Source: Microbacterium sp. (GTDB lineage Bacteria > Actinomycetota > Actinomycetes > Actinomycetales > Microbacteriaceae). Taken from it: a stretch of DNA of 64,000 bases. The position numbers and the translations under genes were made by a program. Location: NCBI GenBank assembly GCA_019510305.1, contig JAEKKN010000017.1, positions 124,001 through 188,000 on the forward strand, written 5' to 3'. The notes below the pieces were generated by a model. That model did no database searches, had not been told where the DNA came from, and saw only the letters and a program-made list of their open reading frames with translations. Of this stretch, positions 43,882 to 51,860 are shown in pieces (position 1 is the first letter of the stretch; every line of letters starts with the position of its first letter).

Positions 43882-44052
43882 ATGGGGTACTTCGACCAGC
43901 TGCCCGGGGAGTCCCGCGAGGACTTCGTCCGCCGCTTCAGCAGTCGACCGGGAGTGGTCGCCGACGGCGTCACGCTGGTCGATCTCTACAACCGGATCGC
44001 AGCGCTGGAACGGCGCGTCGCGCAACTCGAGAGCAGGGGCACGACGCCGTGA
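43882..44052 (+). CDS. small coiled-coil protein
   Basis: This 56-residue protein (MGYFDQLPGESREDFVRRF...) ends with a predicted coiled coil, VDLYNRIAALERRVAQLESRG. GGAGA lies at good distance before the ATG. The stop overlaps the GTG of the next gene, so the two form a unit. No family known to me. Confidence 0.65.
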   Translation: MGYFDQLPGESREDFVRRFSSRPGVVADGVTLVDLYNRIAALERRVAQLESRGTTP

Positions 44053-44417
44053 GTGATCCCATCTCGAGCCTGCTCGCCAGTGGCGCCGACCAGGTGGCGG
44101 CGCGGGTCTTCGCCGACGTGTTCACCCAGGACACGCCGTCTCCTCAGCCGTTCAGAGAGGTTCGCGCGCGACTGGCGGCGCTCGCCGGAGCGACAGAGCG
44201 ACGCCGGTTCCTCACGACCAGCGCCATGGCCGAGCCTGCATACGCCGGTGGGCTGGAGGTCGTGCTGCTCTGGGAACGAGCCCTTCTGGCGGCCCGCATC
44301 TCCTCGGGAGATCAGGGACTGTTCATCGTTGTGCTCCGCGAGGGCGAGGCGGCGCGGGCGAGCGGCGACGCGTACACCGCCGCACTCTCGAGGCTCCTGG
44401 AGTCGCGGAGAAGCTGA
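44049..44417 (+). CDS. hypothetical protein
   Basis: This 122-residue protein has helical ends (SSLLASGADQVAARVFADVF; DAYTAALSRLLESRRS) and a beta-containing middle (EVVLLWERALLAARISSGDQGLFIVVLREGEAA). It is coupled to the preceding small coiled-coil gene by GTGA overlap. Not recognised. Confidence 0.6.
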   Translation: MSDPISSLLASGADQVAARVFADVFTQDTPSPQPFREVRARLAALAGATERRRFLTTSAMAEPAYAGGLEVVLLWERALLAARISSGDQGLFIVVLREGEAARASGDAYTAALSRLLESRRS

Positions 44418-44452
44418 GTCCGCCCATTTGCCTTCGAGCGCGCTTCACTCTC

Positions 44453-44466
44453 TAGCGTGGCGGACA
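44453..44466 (+). promoter_or_regulatory. -10 hexamer of leaderless SDR transcript
   Basis: TAGCGT (44453-44458) ends seven bases before ATG 44466. An in-frame GTG at 44457 lies inside the -10 box and so is unlikely to be the start. Confidence 0.55.
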
Positions 44467-45338
44467 TGGACACAGCACAGCGACACAAGACATGGCTCAT
44501 CACCGGGGCCGGCTCGGGACTGGGACGAGCACTGGCAGAGGCCTCGCTCGAGGCGGGGGATCAGGTCGTCGGCACGGGCCGTCGTCCGGAGCGGATGGAT
44601 GATCTCGCTTCGCACTACCCCGACCGCTTCTCCGCTGTCGCACACGACGTGCGTGACACGGAGGGAGCGGCGGCGGTCGTGGCGCATTCGGTCGCCCGGT
44701 TCGGCGGCGTGGACGTCCTGGTCAACAACGCGGGAGTCGGCCAGGTCGGCGCCGCGGAAGAGGTCACCGGTGACGAGCTGCGAGACATGCTCGATCAGCA
44801 CCTGTTCGGTCCCGCGGCCTTCGTGAGAGCCGTCCTCCCCGGGATGCGCGAGGCGGGGTCCGGCGCCATCGTGCAGATGAGCAGCCAGGGCGGGCGCATG
44901 TCGTTCCCCGCTGTCGGCAGCTACTCCGCCGGGAAGTTCGCGCTGGAAGGATGGTCGGAAGCTCTGGCGGGTGAAGTCGCGCCGTTCGGCATCCGGGTGC
45001 TGATCGTCGAGCCGAGCCGCTTTCGCACACGGTTCAACGCGGGCGACGTGCTTCGCTCGGCCACGCAGAACACCGCGTACGACGAGGTCATCGCGGCCGT
45101 GCGCGCCGACATGGCGAGCGTCGACGGGCGGCAGGAGGGCGATCCGATCAGGGCTGCCTCGATCATCCGGTGGGTTCTTCAGGAGCCCGATGCGCCGCTG
45201 CGGCTCGCGCTCGGGGCCGAAGCCGTGAGGAATCTCACGACCGCCCACGATCGGAGTCTCGCCGAGATCCGGAAATGGGCCGAACTCAGCGCATCCGCCG
45301 ACTTCCCCGGCCAGGGCCCCGCTGCCCGGGCGTTCTGA
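44466..45338 (+). CDS. short-chain dehydrogenase/reductase
   Basis: This 290-residue classical SDR has the cofactor motif TGAGSGLGRALAEA, the NNAG motif LVNNAGVGQVG, the catalytic Ser in MSSQGGRM, and YSAGKFALEGWSEAL, the Tyr-x3-Lys pair. GRR after the second beta strand favours NADP(H). Substrate unknown. A MerR regulator follows immediately downstream in the same direction. Confidence 0.9.
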   Translation: MDTAQRHKTWLITGAGSGLGRALAEASLEAGDQVVGTGRRPERMDDLASHYPDRFSAVAHDVRDTEGAAAVVAHSVARFGGVDVLVNNAGVGQVGAAEEVTGDELRDMLDQHLFGPAAFVRAVLPGMREAGSGAIVQMSSQGGRMSFPAVGSYSAGKFALEGWSEALAGEVAPFGIRVLIVEPSRFRTRFNAGDVLRSATQNTAYDEVIAAVRADMASVDGRQEGDPIRAASIIRWVLQEPDAPLRLALGAEAVRNLTTAHDRSLAEIRKWAELSASADFPGQGPAARAF

Positions 45339-45344
45339 CGGAAG

Positions 45345-45357
45345 TAGGGTGTGGGAA
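45345..45357 (+). promoter_or_regulatory. -10 hexamer of leaderless merR transcript
   Basis: TAGGGT (45345-45350) ends six bases before ATG 45357. Confidence 0.5.
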
Positions 45358-45824
45358 TGGCGACCGCAGATCTGATCGAACGCATGCTCGCCGAGCCGCA
45401 CGCGTCATCCGCCTCGGCCATCGACGCCTTGCACACGCTTCTCGACGACTCGACGGTCGAGGAGACCTCCGCGCGCCTCGGAATCGCCGAGGCGGCGGAG
45501 CTGCTCGGTCAGTCCCCGCACACGCTCAGATACTACGAGCGGGAAGGGCTCGTGCGTCCCTCCCGGAACTCGTCGGGATACCGCGAGTACTCGGCGCCCC
45601 ACCTGCGCCGACTCGTCTTCCTCATCCGGATGCGGGTGTCGGGCATGACCATGAGCGACCTGCGTCACTACGTGCAACTGGTCGAGCGCGGCGTGGAGAC
45701 GATGCCCGAGCGGCGGCAGATGATGATCGATCAGCGAGACCGCATCTCGCGGCAGCTGGAGGAGCTGACGCTCGCACTGGCGACCACCGACTACAAGATC
45801 CGCTCCTACGACGGCGCGCCGTGA
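45357..45824 (+). CDS. MerR family regulator with N-terminal extension
   Basis: This 155-residue regulator has a MerR winged helix starting near residue 42 (GIAEAAELLGQSPHTLRYYEREGLVRPSRNSSGYREYS) and a long antiparallel coiled coil after it. The 40-residue helical N-terminal extension (MATADLIERMLAEPHASSAS...) is unusual, since most MerR proteins begin with the helix-turn-helix. It lacks the C-terminal metal-binding cysteines, so it is probably a sensor of organic or redox signals. The leaderless promoter lies in the SDR-merR gap. Confidence 0.85.
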   Translation: MATADLIERMLAEPHASSASAIDALHTLLDDSTVEETSARLGIAEAAELLGQSPHTLRYYEREGLVRPSRNSSGYREYSAPHLRRLVFLIRMRVSGMTMSDLRHYVQLVERGVETMPERRQMMIDQRDRISRQLEELTLALATTDYKIRSYDGAP

Positions 45825-45874
45825 GGCGGGGGCTGCGCACGCCATCCGCCGTCAGGAGACGCGCGCCGATGAGT

Positions 45875-47500
45875 TCAGCGTCGAGGCATCCGCACGACGA
45901 ACTCGTGCGACTCGGTGACGACCTCCGCGTTCTCCCGGACGCGCGCCATGACCGCCGCATCCTGTCCGGTCCATCGCTCGGTGCGGGCGGCCGAGTACTC
46001 GCCCCACGAGCGCACCCGGAACTCCTCGCGGAAGCTGCCTGCGGCATCGGCCGACCGCTCCAGCGTCCACCCCGCTGCGCCTGTCCTTCGTCGGCTGTCG
46101 CGGAGGATGGACATCGCCACAAGGAAACCGGCTTCCTTCTCGGGTTCCACTCGGTACGAGACCGACACCGTGAGGGGGCCGTCGGTCGGTTCTGGTTCGA
46201 AGACGAGCTGCGGCTCGGGGGCGCAGTACGGCTGGATGGAACGATCGAGGCGCCCGGTGTTCGGGTGCAGCGGGAGCAGGAGCACGCTCAGCGCGACCAG
46301 CCCGAGGAGGCCGGCGGCGATGACGAGCGTCATCGACACCCCGACCACGGAGCTGACCGCGCCCCACAGGACGGCGCCGACGCCTTGGCCGCCGAGGAGC
46401 GCGAGGAGGTAGACCGAGATCGCCCGCGCGCGCACCCAGGGAGCCGCGCTGAGCTGCATGGCCGCGTTCAGCGTCGTGAGGGTGGCGGTCCACGCGACCC
46501 CGGCGACGAGAAGGACGGGGACGACGATGACGAGGGGCCACCAGGCGATGCACAGCGTGCCGAACGCGAAGACGGCGGCCGAGACGCCGAGCACCGCCGA
46601 TGACGACAGTCGTCTCGTGATGAGCGGCATCAGGACGGCGCCGAGAATCGAGCCGATCCCGAGCATGCCGAGCAGCAGGCCGTAGCCGGCGGCTCCCAGA
46701 TGCAGCACGCCGTCGGCGGCTGACGGAAGGAGCGACCACAGCGCGCTGGCCGGGACCGCGAACATCAGACTGCGCAGCAGCAGGCGACGGACGACGGGGC
46801 CGGCGACCAGATAGCGGATGCCGGCCACGATGGCTTCGCCGAGAGGCTCGTTCCACGCGCGTTTCGGGCGCTCGGGTCGCGGCCATCGCAGCAGCGCGAA
46901 CACGACGCCGGCGAACGACACCGCATTGATCGCGAAGACAGAGGTCGGGCCGGACCACGCGACGAGGACGCCGGCGATGGCCGGACCGACGGCGCGTGCG
47001 GCGTTGACCGTGATCCCGCCGAGTGCGGCCGCGGCCGGGATCTCGTCGTGGGGCACGAGGTCGGGCTGTATCGCCTGCCAGGCCGGGGCTGTGAGCGCGG
47101 CCGAACTGCCGAGCAGGAACGTCATGAGGAGCAGCGACGGTGCCCCGAGTGCTCCCACGGCCGACAGGACGGTGAGCACGAGCGCCAACGCTGCCGACAC
47201 GATGTTCATCGTGAGGAGCCACCCGCGACGATCGAACCGATCGGCGAGCACTCCCGCGAACAGCGAGAGGAAGAGCACGGGCAGCAGGCTCGCGGCCTGC
47301 ACCCAGGCCACCACCGCAGAGCCCGCGCCGGTCTGGACGAGGAACCACTGCGCGGCGACCGTCTGCATCCAGCCGCCGAGATTCGAGCCGGTCTGCGCGA
47401 ACCACAGCATGCGGAAGATCGGGTGCCGCAGGGGCGCCCATGCTGATCCAGCGGTTCCGGTGCTGTTCGAATGTTCCGACACGGGAACATTCTCGACCAT
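45875..47500 (-). CDS. MFS exporter with C-terminal soluble domain
   Basis: This 541-residue protein is an EntS/MFS_3-type transporter, with FAQTGSNLGGWMQTVAAQWFL in the first helix and FAGVLADRFDRRGWLL as the family motif. About 11-12 helices end near residue 415. The C-terminal 110 residues form a separate soluble domain (VSVSYRVEPEKEAGFLVAMSILRDSRRRTGA) like a dimeric alpha-beta barrel. The start is inferred at ATG 47500; a 9-bp palindrome (47469-47492) lies in the first codons, so translation may begin later. Confidence 0.82.
   Translation of the reverse strand: MVENVPVSEHSNSTGTAGSAWAPLRHPIFRMLWFAQTGSNLGGWMQTVAAQWFLVQTGAGSAVVAWVQAASLLPVLFLSLFAGVLADRFDRRGWLLTMNIVSAALALVLTVLSAVGALGAPSLLLMTFLLGSSAALTAPAWQAIQPDLVPHDEIPAAAALGGITVNAARAVGPAIAGVLVAWSGPTSVFAINAVSFAGVVFALLRWPRPERPKRAWNEPLGEAIVAGIRYLVAGPVVRRLLLRSLMFAVPASALWSLLPSAADGVLHLGAAGYGLLLGMLGIGSILGAVLMPLITRRLSSSAVLGVSAAVFAFGTLCIAWWPLVIVVPVLLVAGVAWTATLTTLNAAMQLSAAPWVRARAISVYLLALLGGQGVGAVLWGAVSSVVGVSMTLVIAAGLLGLVALSVLLLPLHPNTGRLDRSIQPYCAPEPQLVFEPEPTDGPLTVSVSYRVEPEKEAGFLVAMSILRDSRRRTGAAGWTLERSADAAGSFREEFRVRSWGEYSAARTERWTGQDAAVMARVRENAEVVTESHEFVVRMPRR
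47469..47492. promoter_or_regulatory. perfect palindrome at the start of the MFS gene
   Basis: GAATGTTCC and GGAACATTC are perfect 9-bp arms separated by GACACG. It overlaps codons 3-11 of the predicted reading frame and may be an operator or mark a mis-assigned start. Confidence 0.65.
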
Positions 47501-47554
47501 GAACTCGTCGGCGCTGGACCACGAGCCTGCGGAGGCCTCGAGGAGCACCGTATG

Positions 47555-47628
47555 TGGAGGGGCTGACGGGAATCGAACCCGCGCTATCTGCTTGGGAAGC
47601 AGAAGTTCTGCCATTGAACTACAGCCCC
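47555..47628 (-). tRNA. tRNA-Gly(CCC)
   Basis: On the minus strand GGGGCTG pairs with CAGCCCC to form the acceptor stem, followed by T and an encoded CCA. The anticodon stem TCTGC/GCAGA holds loop TTCCCAA, giving anticodon CCC (glycine). The T-arm GCGGGTTCGATTCCCGT is canonical. Length with CCA is 74 nt. Confidence 0.96.
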
Positions 47629-47812
47629 GCACCCGCATCGTGAAGAGCGGATGCCGTCAGCCTACCCGATCTCGCCCAGAGCCTCATCCGAGCCGGGCAC
47701 TGCGTCGAGAACGCGGCCTGTCGTCGATGAGTGGTCGAAAGAGCATCCGGATACGCCTGCGGCGATGTCATTCTGACCACGCAACGCAGCGACGGGGCCG
47801 CAACGCCGACAG

Positions 47813-47826
47813 CTAGGCTGGTGCCG
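47813..47826 (+). promoter_or_regulatory. -10 hexamer of leaderless dcd transcript
   Basis: TAGGCT (47813-47818) ends seven bases before the GTG start. Confidence 0.55.
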
Positions 47827-48431
47827 TGCTTCTCAGCGATCGCGACATCAGGGCAGAACTCGCATCCGGCCGGATCGGCCTCGCGCCTCACGAGCCGGAG
47901 ATGATCCAGCCCTCGAGCATCGACGTGCGGCTCGACCGGTACTTCCGGCTGTTCGACAACCACAAGTATCCCTTCATCGATCCTTCGGTCGATCAGCCAG
48001 AGCTGACCCGACTGATCGAGGTCTCCCCGGACGAGCCGTTCATCCTGCATCCCGGCGAGTTCGCGCTCGGCGCGACCTACGAGCAGGTCACTTTGTCGGA
48101 CGACATCGCCGCCCGTCTCGAGGGCAAGTCGTCGCTCGGTCGCTTGGGTCTCATCACGCACTCGACGGCGGGCTTCATCGACCCTGGTTTCACCGGGCAC
48201 GTGACCCTCGAGCTCGCGAACGTCGCGACCCTGCCGATCAAGCTGTGGCCCGGCATGAAGATCGGCCAGCTGTGCTTCTTCCGCCTGACCTCGCCCGCCG
48301 AGAACCCGTACGGCTCGGGCCCGTACGGCAACCGCTATCAGGGGCAGCGCGGGCCGACGGCATCCCGCTCCTTCCAGAACTTCCACCGCACAGACGTCGG
48401 GGTGACCGATGTGGGAGCGGTCGGCGGCTGA
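47826..48431 (+). CDS. dcd: dCTP deaminase, probably bifunctional with dUTPase activity
   Basis: This 201-residue enzyme makes dUTP/dUMP from dCTP for thymidylate synthesis. [21 protein letters not shown] contains the active-site signature (catalytic Glu in LEGKSSLGR region, HSTA.IDPG). The C-terminus with [14 protein letters not shown] supplies the flexible nucleotide-closing segment. Actinobacterial and archaeal homologues often combine deaminase and diphosphatase activity. Leaderless; the next gene starts 1 nt after its stop. Confidence 0.95.
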   Translation: MLLSDRDIRAELASGRIGLAPHEPEMIQPSSIDVRLDRYFRLFDNHKYPFIDPSVDQPELTRLIEVSPDEPFILHPGEFALGATYEQVTLSDDIAARLEGKSSLGRLGLITHSTAGFIDPGFTGHVTLELANVATLPIKLWPGMKIGQLCFFRLTSPAENPYGSGPYGNRYQGQRGPTASRSFQNFHRTDVGVTDVGAVGG

Positions 48432-48432
48432 G

Positions 48433-49371
48433 ATGAGCGGCGACGGCACGGACCCGACTCCGGCGGATGCTGGAGGCGCGGTGCCGCCGCCTGCTCCCGT
48501 CGGGCCCGACCCCGTCGTGCCTCCGACCCCGGTCGTGCAGGACCCGCCACAGGAGCCCGTGCGTCCCCCGGCACCGCCCGTCGGCACGCACGCCGACCCC
48601 CATCTCGCACCGCCCGTCGGCTACGCCGCGGCATCCGCCCCGCTGCCGCCATCGGCCGAACCCGACGCCCCTGATCAGCAGTGGCCGTCCGACGCCGTGA
48701 TCTCGCCGTACATCGGCGGATCGGTGCCGGCATCCGGCAACTACCGCGTGCTGACGGCGGTGATCATGCTGTTCCTCGTGGCGCTGCTCGCGGGCGCGAT
48801 CGCGCTGATCGTCTACCTCGCCGGGCACACGACGCTGTCGTTCCCCTCGGCCGATCCTGATCCCCGGCCGGTCGCGACAGAGGTCTCGGAGTCGGCGACC
48901 CCTCAGGCTCCGCGTGAGGAGACCTCGCCCGAGCCCCTCACCGGGGCGCTCTGCACGGATCTCTGTGTTGAGGTCGCCGGTCTCGTCGGTCCGCAGATCG
49001 TGGGTGCCGACGGGGAGTCGACATGGGCGCTGACGGGCGGCTGGTCGACGGTCGAGACCGCGTCGCTGTCTGCGGAGGAAGCGGCCGGCGCGGACTATCG
49101 ATCGGATGACGGTGAGCTGACCTTCACGATCTGGCGCTTCACCGACGACGATGCCGCGCAGGACGCGCAGGAGCTGCTCATCGAATCTCTCGGTGAGCCT
49201 TCGGACTCGGGGGCGGCGTTCCAAGACGGCACGGGGGAGCAGAGCACGTTCGACGACGGGTCGCAGACCACGATCGTCTGGAGCAAACTCGGCGACGGAT
49301 CGCAGCCCTGGGTCATGCAGGTGCACGGCACCGGCGCCGTGCAGCAGTTCTACTACGCCCTGCCGCTCTGA
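48433..49371 (+). CDS. hypothetical membrane-anchored protein with Pro-rich N-terminus
   Basis: This 312-residue protein begins with a proline-rich cytoplasmic segment of about 95 residues (PPPAPVGPDPVVPPTPVVQD), then one membrane helix (LTAVIMLFLVALLAGAIALIVYLAG), then an outer region with a CTDLCVEV cysteine pair and an acidic domain. It follows dcd by one base. Function unknown; the layout is common among actinobacterial surface proteins. Confidence 0.7.
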   Translation: MSGDGTDPTPADAGGAVPPPAPVGPDPVVPPTPVVQDPPQEPVRPPAPPVGTHADPHLAPPVGYAAASAPLPPSAEPDAPDQQWPSDAVISPYIGGSVPASGNYRVLTAVIMLFLVALLAGAIALIVYLAGHTTLSFPSADPDPRPVATEVSESATPQAPREETSPEPLTGALCTDLCVEVAGLVGPQIVGADGESTWALTGGWSTVETASLSAEEAAGADYRSDDGELTFTIWRFTDDDAAQDAQELLIESLGEPSDSGAAFQDGTGEQSTFDDGSQTTIVWSKLGDGSQPWVMQVHGTGAVQQFYYALPL

Positions 49372-49397
49372 GGCTCAGCGCTCCGCCACCACGACGG

Positions 49398-49443
49398 CGA
49401 CGCCCCACCACGCTGCGTGTGCAGCTTCGGCGGTGGGGCGTCG
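49398..49443. terminator. bidirectional hairpin between convergent genes
   Basis: CGACGCCCCACC (49398-49409) and GGTGGGGCGTCG (49432-49443) form a 12-bp perfect stem, separated by 22 bases that can partly pair. It lies between the stop of the surface protein and the stop of the His-rich regulator. Confidence 0.7.
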
Positions 49444-49463
49444 AGAACCGGGTGGCGCGGAGG

Positions 49464-50246
49464 TCAGGCGTCGCGACCGCGGGAGAAGCCGGCGTCGAAG
49501 CCTCGCTCGAAGGCGACCTGAGCGGCGCGGCGATCGCGTCCGTGCGGGTGCTCGACGCCGTGGCCGAACTCGGGCGCGAAGCGCGGACCACGTTCGCGAT
49601 CGAACGGACGGCCGTGAGAACGTCCACGGCCCTCGCCGTGCGCGTGCGGGTGCTGGCACTCGTGCGCGTCGGCATCGCGGGGGAAATCGTGACCGAAGCC
49701 GTGACGGAAGCCGGGGCCGAAGCCGTGCCCGCGGCCGAACGGCGCGCCGTGCCGGCGGCTGTGACCGTGGTGTTCGGCGTGACCGTGGTGCTCGCCGCGG
49801 TGGGTCTTGCCGTGGCAGCGGCCCTCGCCGCGGCCACCGCGCGGCAGCGGGGTGTTCTCGTCCCAGCCGAACGTGCGAGCGATCTGCTCTAGCGTCGCCA
49901 CGGTGGTGTCGAAGTCGTCGGGTGAGACGGCATCCGCCACCTGTGCCCGGATGCCGTCGACCACGGCGCCGAGGCGCTCCTTGGCCGCGCGTCCTTCATC
50001 GGTGAGGGTCCAGCCGTCGCCGTCTTTCGCGACCCAGCCGCGCTCGACGAGTCCGCGGAGCTTGCCGGGGTGCAGCGGCCGGGCGGCCGACGCGGATCCG
50101 TCGATGACGTTGAGCAGGCGCCAGTCCCGGCGCGTCGCTCCTTCGCTCTCGAAGGCGGTGGCGAACTCGGCGGACATGAGGCGGTCGACCGCCTTGATCC
50201 AGTAGCCGAACGGGCGGGGGTTCTGTGTGTCTGAAGTGCTGTTCAT
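49464..50246 (-). CDS. winged-helix regulator with long histidine-rich C-terminus
   Basis: This 260-residue protein has an N-terminal MarR/PadR-like winged helix (GYWIKAVDRLMSAEFATAFESEGATRRDWRLLNVI...GLVERGWVAKDGDGWTLTDEGRAA, to about residue 115). The C-terminal half has about 20 histidines spread over roughly 100 residues (HRGEHHGHAEHHGHSRRHG, AHECQHPHAHGEG), with glycine- and arginine-rich spacers. A metal-binding sensor tail is inferred. It is divergent from a second His-rich regulator and beyond that lies a cation diffusion facilitator. Confidence 0.75.
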   Translation of the reverse strand: MNSTSDTQNPRPFGYWIKAVDRLMSAEFATAFESEGATRRDWRLLNVIDGSASAARPLHPGKLRGLVERGWVAKDGDGWTLTDEGRAAKERLGAVVDGIRAQVADAVSPDDFDTTVATLEQIARTFGWDENTPLPRGGRGEGRCHGKTHRGEHHGHAEHHGHSRRHGAPFGRGHGFGPGFRHGFGHDFPRDADAHECQHPHAHGEGRGRSHGRPFDRERGPRFAPEFGHGVEHPHGRDRRAAQVAFERGFDAGFSRGRDA

Positions 50247-50350
50247 GGTGAAGTCCTTGAATGTCAGTGTGCATGTGCTTGTCACAGTGCATGTATATGT
50301 ATAGTGACATGTGATGTCGATGCATGTCAAGTCACATGTAAAATCGACCT
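50247..50350. promoter_or_regulatory. shared promoter region with CATGT array
   Basis: CATGT occurs at 50272, 50290, 50308, 50323 and 50335. ACATGTGA (50307-50314) and TCACATGT (50332-50339) form a perfect 8-bp inverted repeat; TGACATG (50305-50311) and CATGTCA (50323-50329) a 7-bp one; TGTCAC (50280) and GTGACA (50304) a 6-bp one. It serves two divergent regulator genes, so both may bind here. It is also AT-rich relative to its surroundings. Confidence 0.75.
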
Positions 50351-50911
50351 GTGAGCGCAGCAGAGAAGGACCCGGCCGAGATCATCGCAGAGGCCCTGTC
50401 GCGCCTGCGCGGGCGCCGACCCGGCGGGCGAGGGCCCGGCTGGCACGACGGCCCCCACGCGGAGCGCCATCGAGCGGGCGAGCACGACGGGCCGGATCAT
50501 CACGGCATGCACCATGGGCACCCCGGCCGATCCGCCTACCCGGGACCACCCTGGATGGGCGACCCCGCTGGCCGCTTCGGCGGTCCCGCACGCATGCGGA
50601 TGCTCGAAGCGCTCGCCGCGGCATCCGCCCCGCTCAGCGTGAGCGACCTCGGGGCGGCGATCGGCGTGGATCAGCCTCGCGCCTCGCGCCTGGTGCAGCA
50701 GGGGGTCGCGCACGGGTTCGTGCGTCGGGAGGCCGATCCCGACGACGCGCGCCGCACGCGCATCGCGCTCACCGACGAGGGCCGCCGGATGGCGAAAGGC
50801 GTCCGCGGCGAGCGTCGCGAAGCGCTGGGCAAGGCGCTCGTGGCCTTCACCGACGACGAGCGCACGGAGCTCGCCCGGCTGCTGAACAAGCTCGCCGACA
50901 ACTGGAGCTAG
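50351..50911 (+). CDS. MarR family regulator with histidine-rich N-terminus
   Basis: This 186-residue protein has a histidine/glycine-rich N-terminal part (residues about 30-65: GPGWHDGPHAERHRAGEHDG, DHHGMHHGHPGRS, nine histidines in about 30 residues) followed by a standard MarR domain (LSVSDLGAAIGVDQPRASRLVQQGVAHGFVRREADPDDARRTRIALT). The GTG start is directly followed by the His-rich part. Its stop overlaps the stop of the convergent CDF gene in CTAG. A metal-dependent regulator is the likeliest reading. Confidence 0.8.
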   Translation: MSAAEKDPAEIIAEALSRLRGRRPGGRGPGWHDGPHAERHRAGEHDGPDHHGMHHGHPGRSAYPGPPWMGDPAGRFGGPARMRMLEALAAASAPLSVSDLGAAIGVDQPRASRLVQQGVAHGFVRREADPDDARRTRIALTDEGRRMAKGVRGERREALGKALVAFTDDERTELARLLNKLADNWS

Positions 50912-51831
50912 GAGGCGCTCTCGCCGAAATCGAGCGAGGGCTCATCGTCGACCGACAGTGAGAGCACCACGGTCTCGACGACCGCGTTGGCCTCGATCTG
51001 CTGCTCGATCGCGCGCATCCGCCGCGCCACGTCGTGTTCGCGGGCGTCGCCGGCGAGATCCACCTCCGCGACGATGAACAGGCGGTTCGGGCCGACGTAC
51101 TCGATGTGCAGGTACGTGACGCGCTGGATCTGCTCAGAGGCGAGCAGTGCCCGGCCCACTCGTGTCCGCACGGTCGGCGAGGCGTTCGTTCCGACGAGGA
51201 ACGCGACGTTGCGCTTGATGAGGATGAGGGCGACGATGCCGAGCAGCACGCCCACGAGGATCGAGCCCACGGCATCCCACGCGGCGAGACCAGTGATCTG
51301 ATGCATCGCGATCGCCCCGCCCGCCAGCGCGAGACCGATGAGCGCGGCGGCGTCTTCGAAGAACACCGCCCGCAGAGTCGTGTCGCTCGTCTCGAGCACG
51401 AAATCCCAGGTCGACGTGCCGCGCTCCCGCGCGAGGCGCCGCGACTTCACCATCGCCTGCGTGAACGAGGCGCCCTCGAGCACGAACGAGATGCCGAGCA
51501 CTGCGTACGCGACCAGGGGGCTCTCGACGGGACCGGTGTCGGACAGCTCTTGGATGCCGTGCATGATCGACACGATCGACCCGGCCGTGAAGATGCCGAA
51601 CGCGGCGATCAGCGACCACACGAAGGCCGAGCGCCCGTATCCGAGCGGATGCCGCTGATCCTTCGTGCGCCCGCCGCGGCGGTCGGCGATGAGCAGGAAC
51701 ACCTCATTGCCGGCATCCGCCCACGAGTGCGCAGCCTCGGCGACCATCGACGCCGAGGAGGTGATGAGCGCGGCGACGGTCTTCGCGACCGCGACCAGGA
51801 CGTTGGCGAGGAAGGCGATGAAGACGGTCAC
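50908..51831 (-). CDS. cation diffusion facilitator family transporter
   Basis: This 307-residue metal/proton antiporter has six membrane helices. SSASMVAEAAHSWADAGNEVFLL holds the HxxxD metal site of the second helix, and RHPLGYGR is the adjoining loop. A second HxxxD-like set lies in the fifth helix (FEDAAALIGLAL with Asp). The C-terminal domain (about 210-300) is the ferredoxin-like cytoplasmic fold. Substrate could be zinc, iron or manganese. It converges with the His-rich MarR gene, sharing CTAG. Confidence 0.92.
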   Translation of the reverse strand: MTVFIAFLANVLVAVAKTVAALITSSASMVAEAAHSWADAGNEVFLLIADRRGGRTKDQRHPLGYGRSAFVWSLIAAFGIFTAGSIVSIMHGIQELSDTGPVESPLVAYAVLGISFVLEGASFTQAMVKSRRLARERGTSTWDFVLETSDTTLRAVFFEDAAALIGLALAGGAIAMHQITGLAAWDAVGSILVGVLLGIVALILIKRNVAFLVGTNASPTVRTRVGRALLASEQIQRVTYLHIEYVGPNRLFIVAEVDLAGDAREHDVARRMRAIEQQIEANAVVETVVLSLSVDDEPSLDFGESAS

Positions 51832-51860
51832 GCGGGAAGACTACCCCTCAGGGGCGGGCC

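Noticed and set aside
50281..50340. Possible CRISPR-like array because of repeated CATGT words
   Set aside because: The repeats are five bases long at irregular spacings and lie in a promoter; no spacers or cas genes are present.
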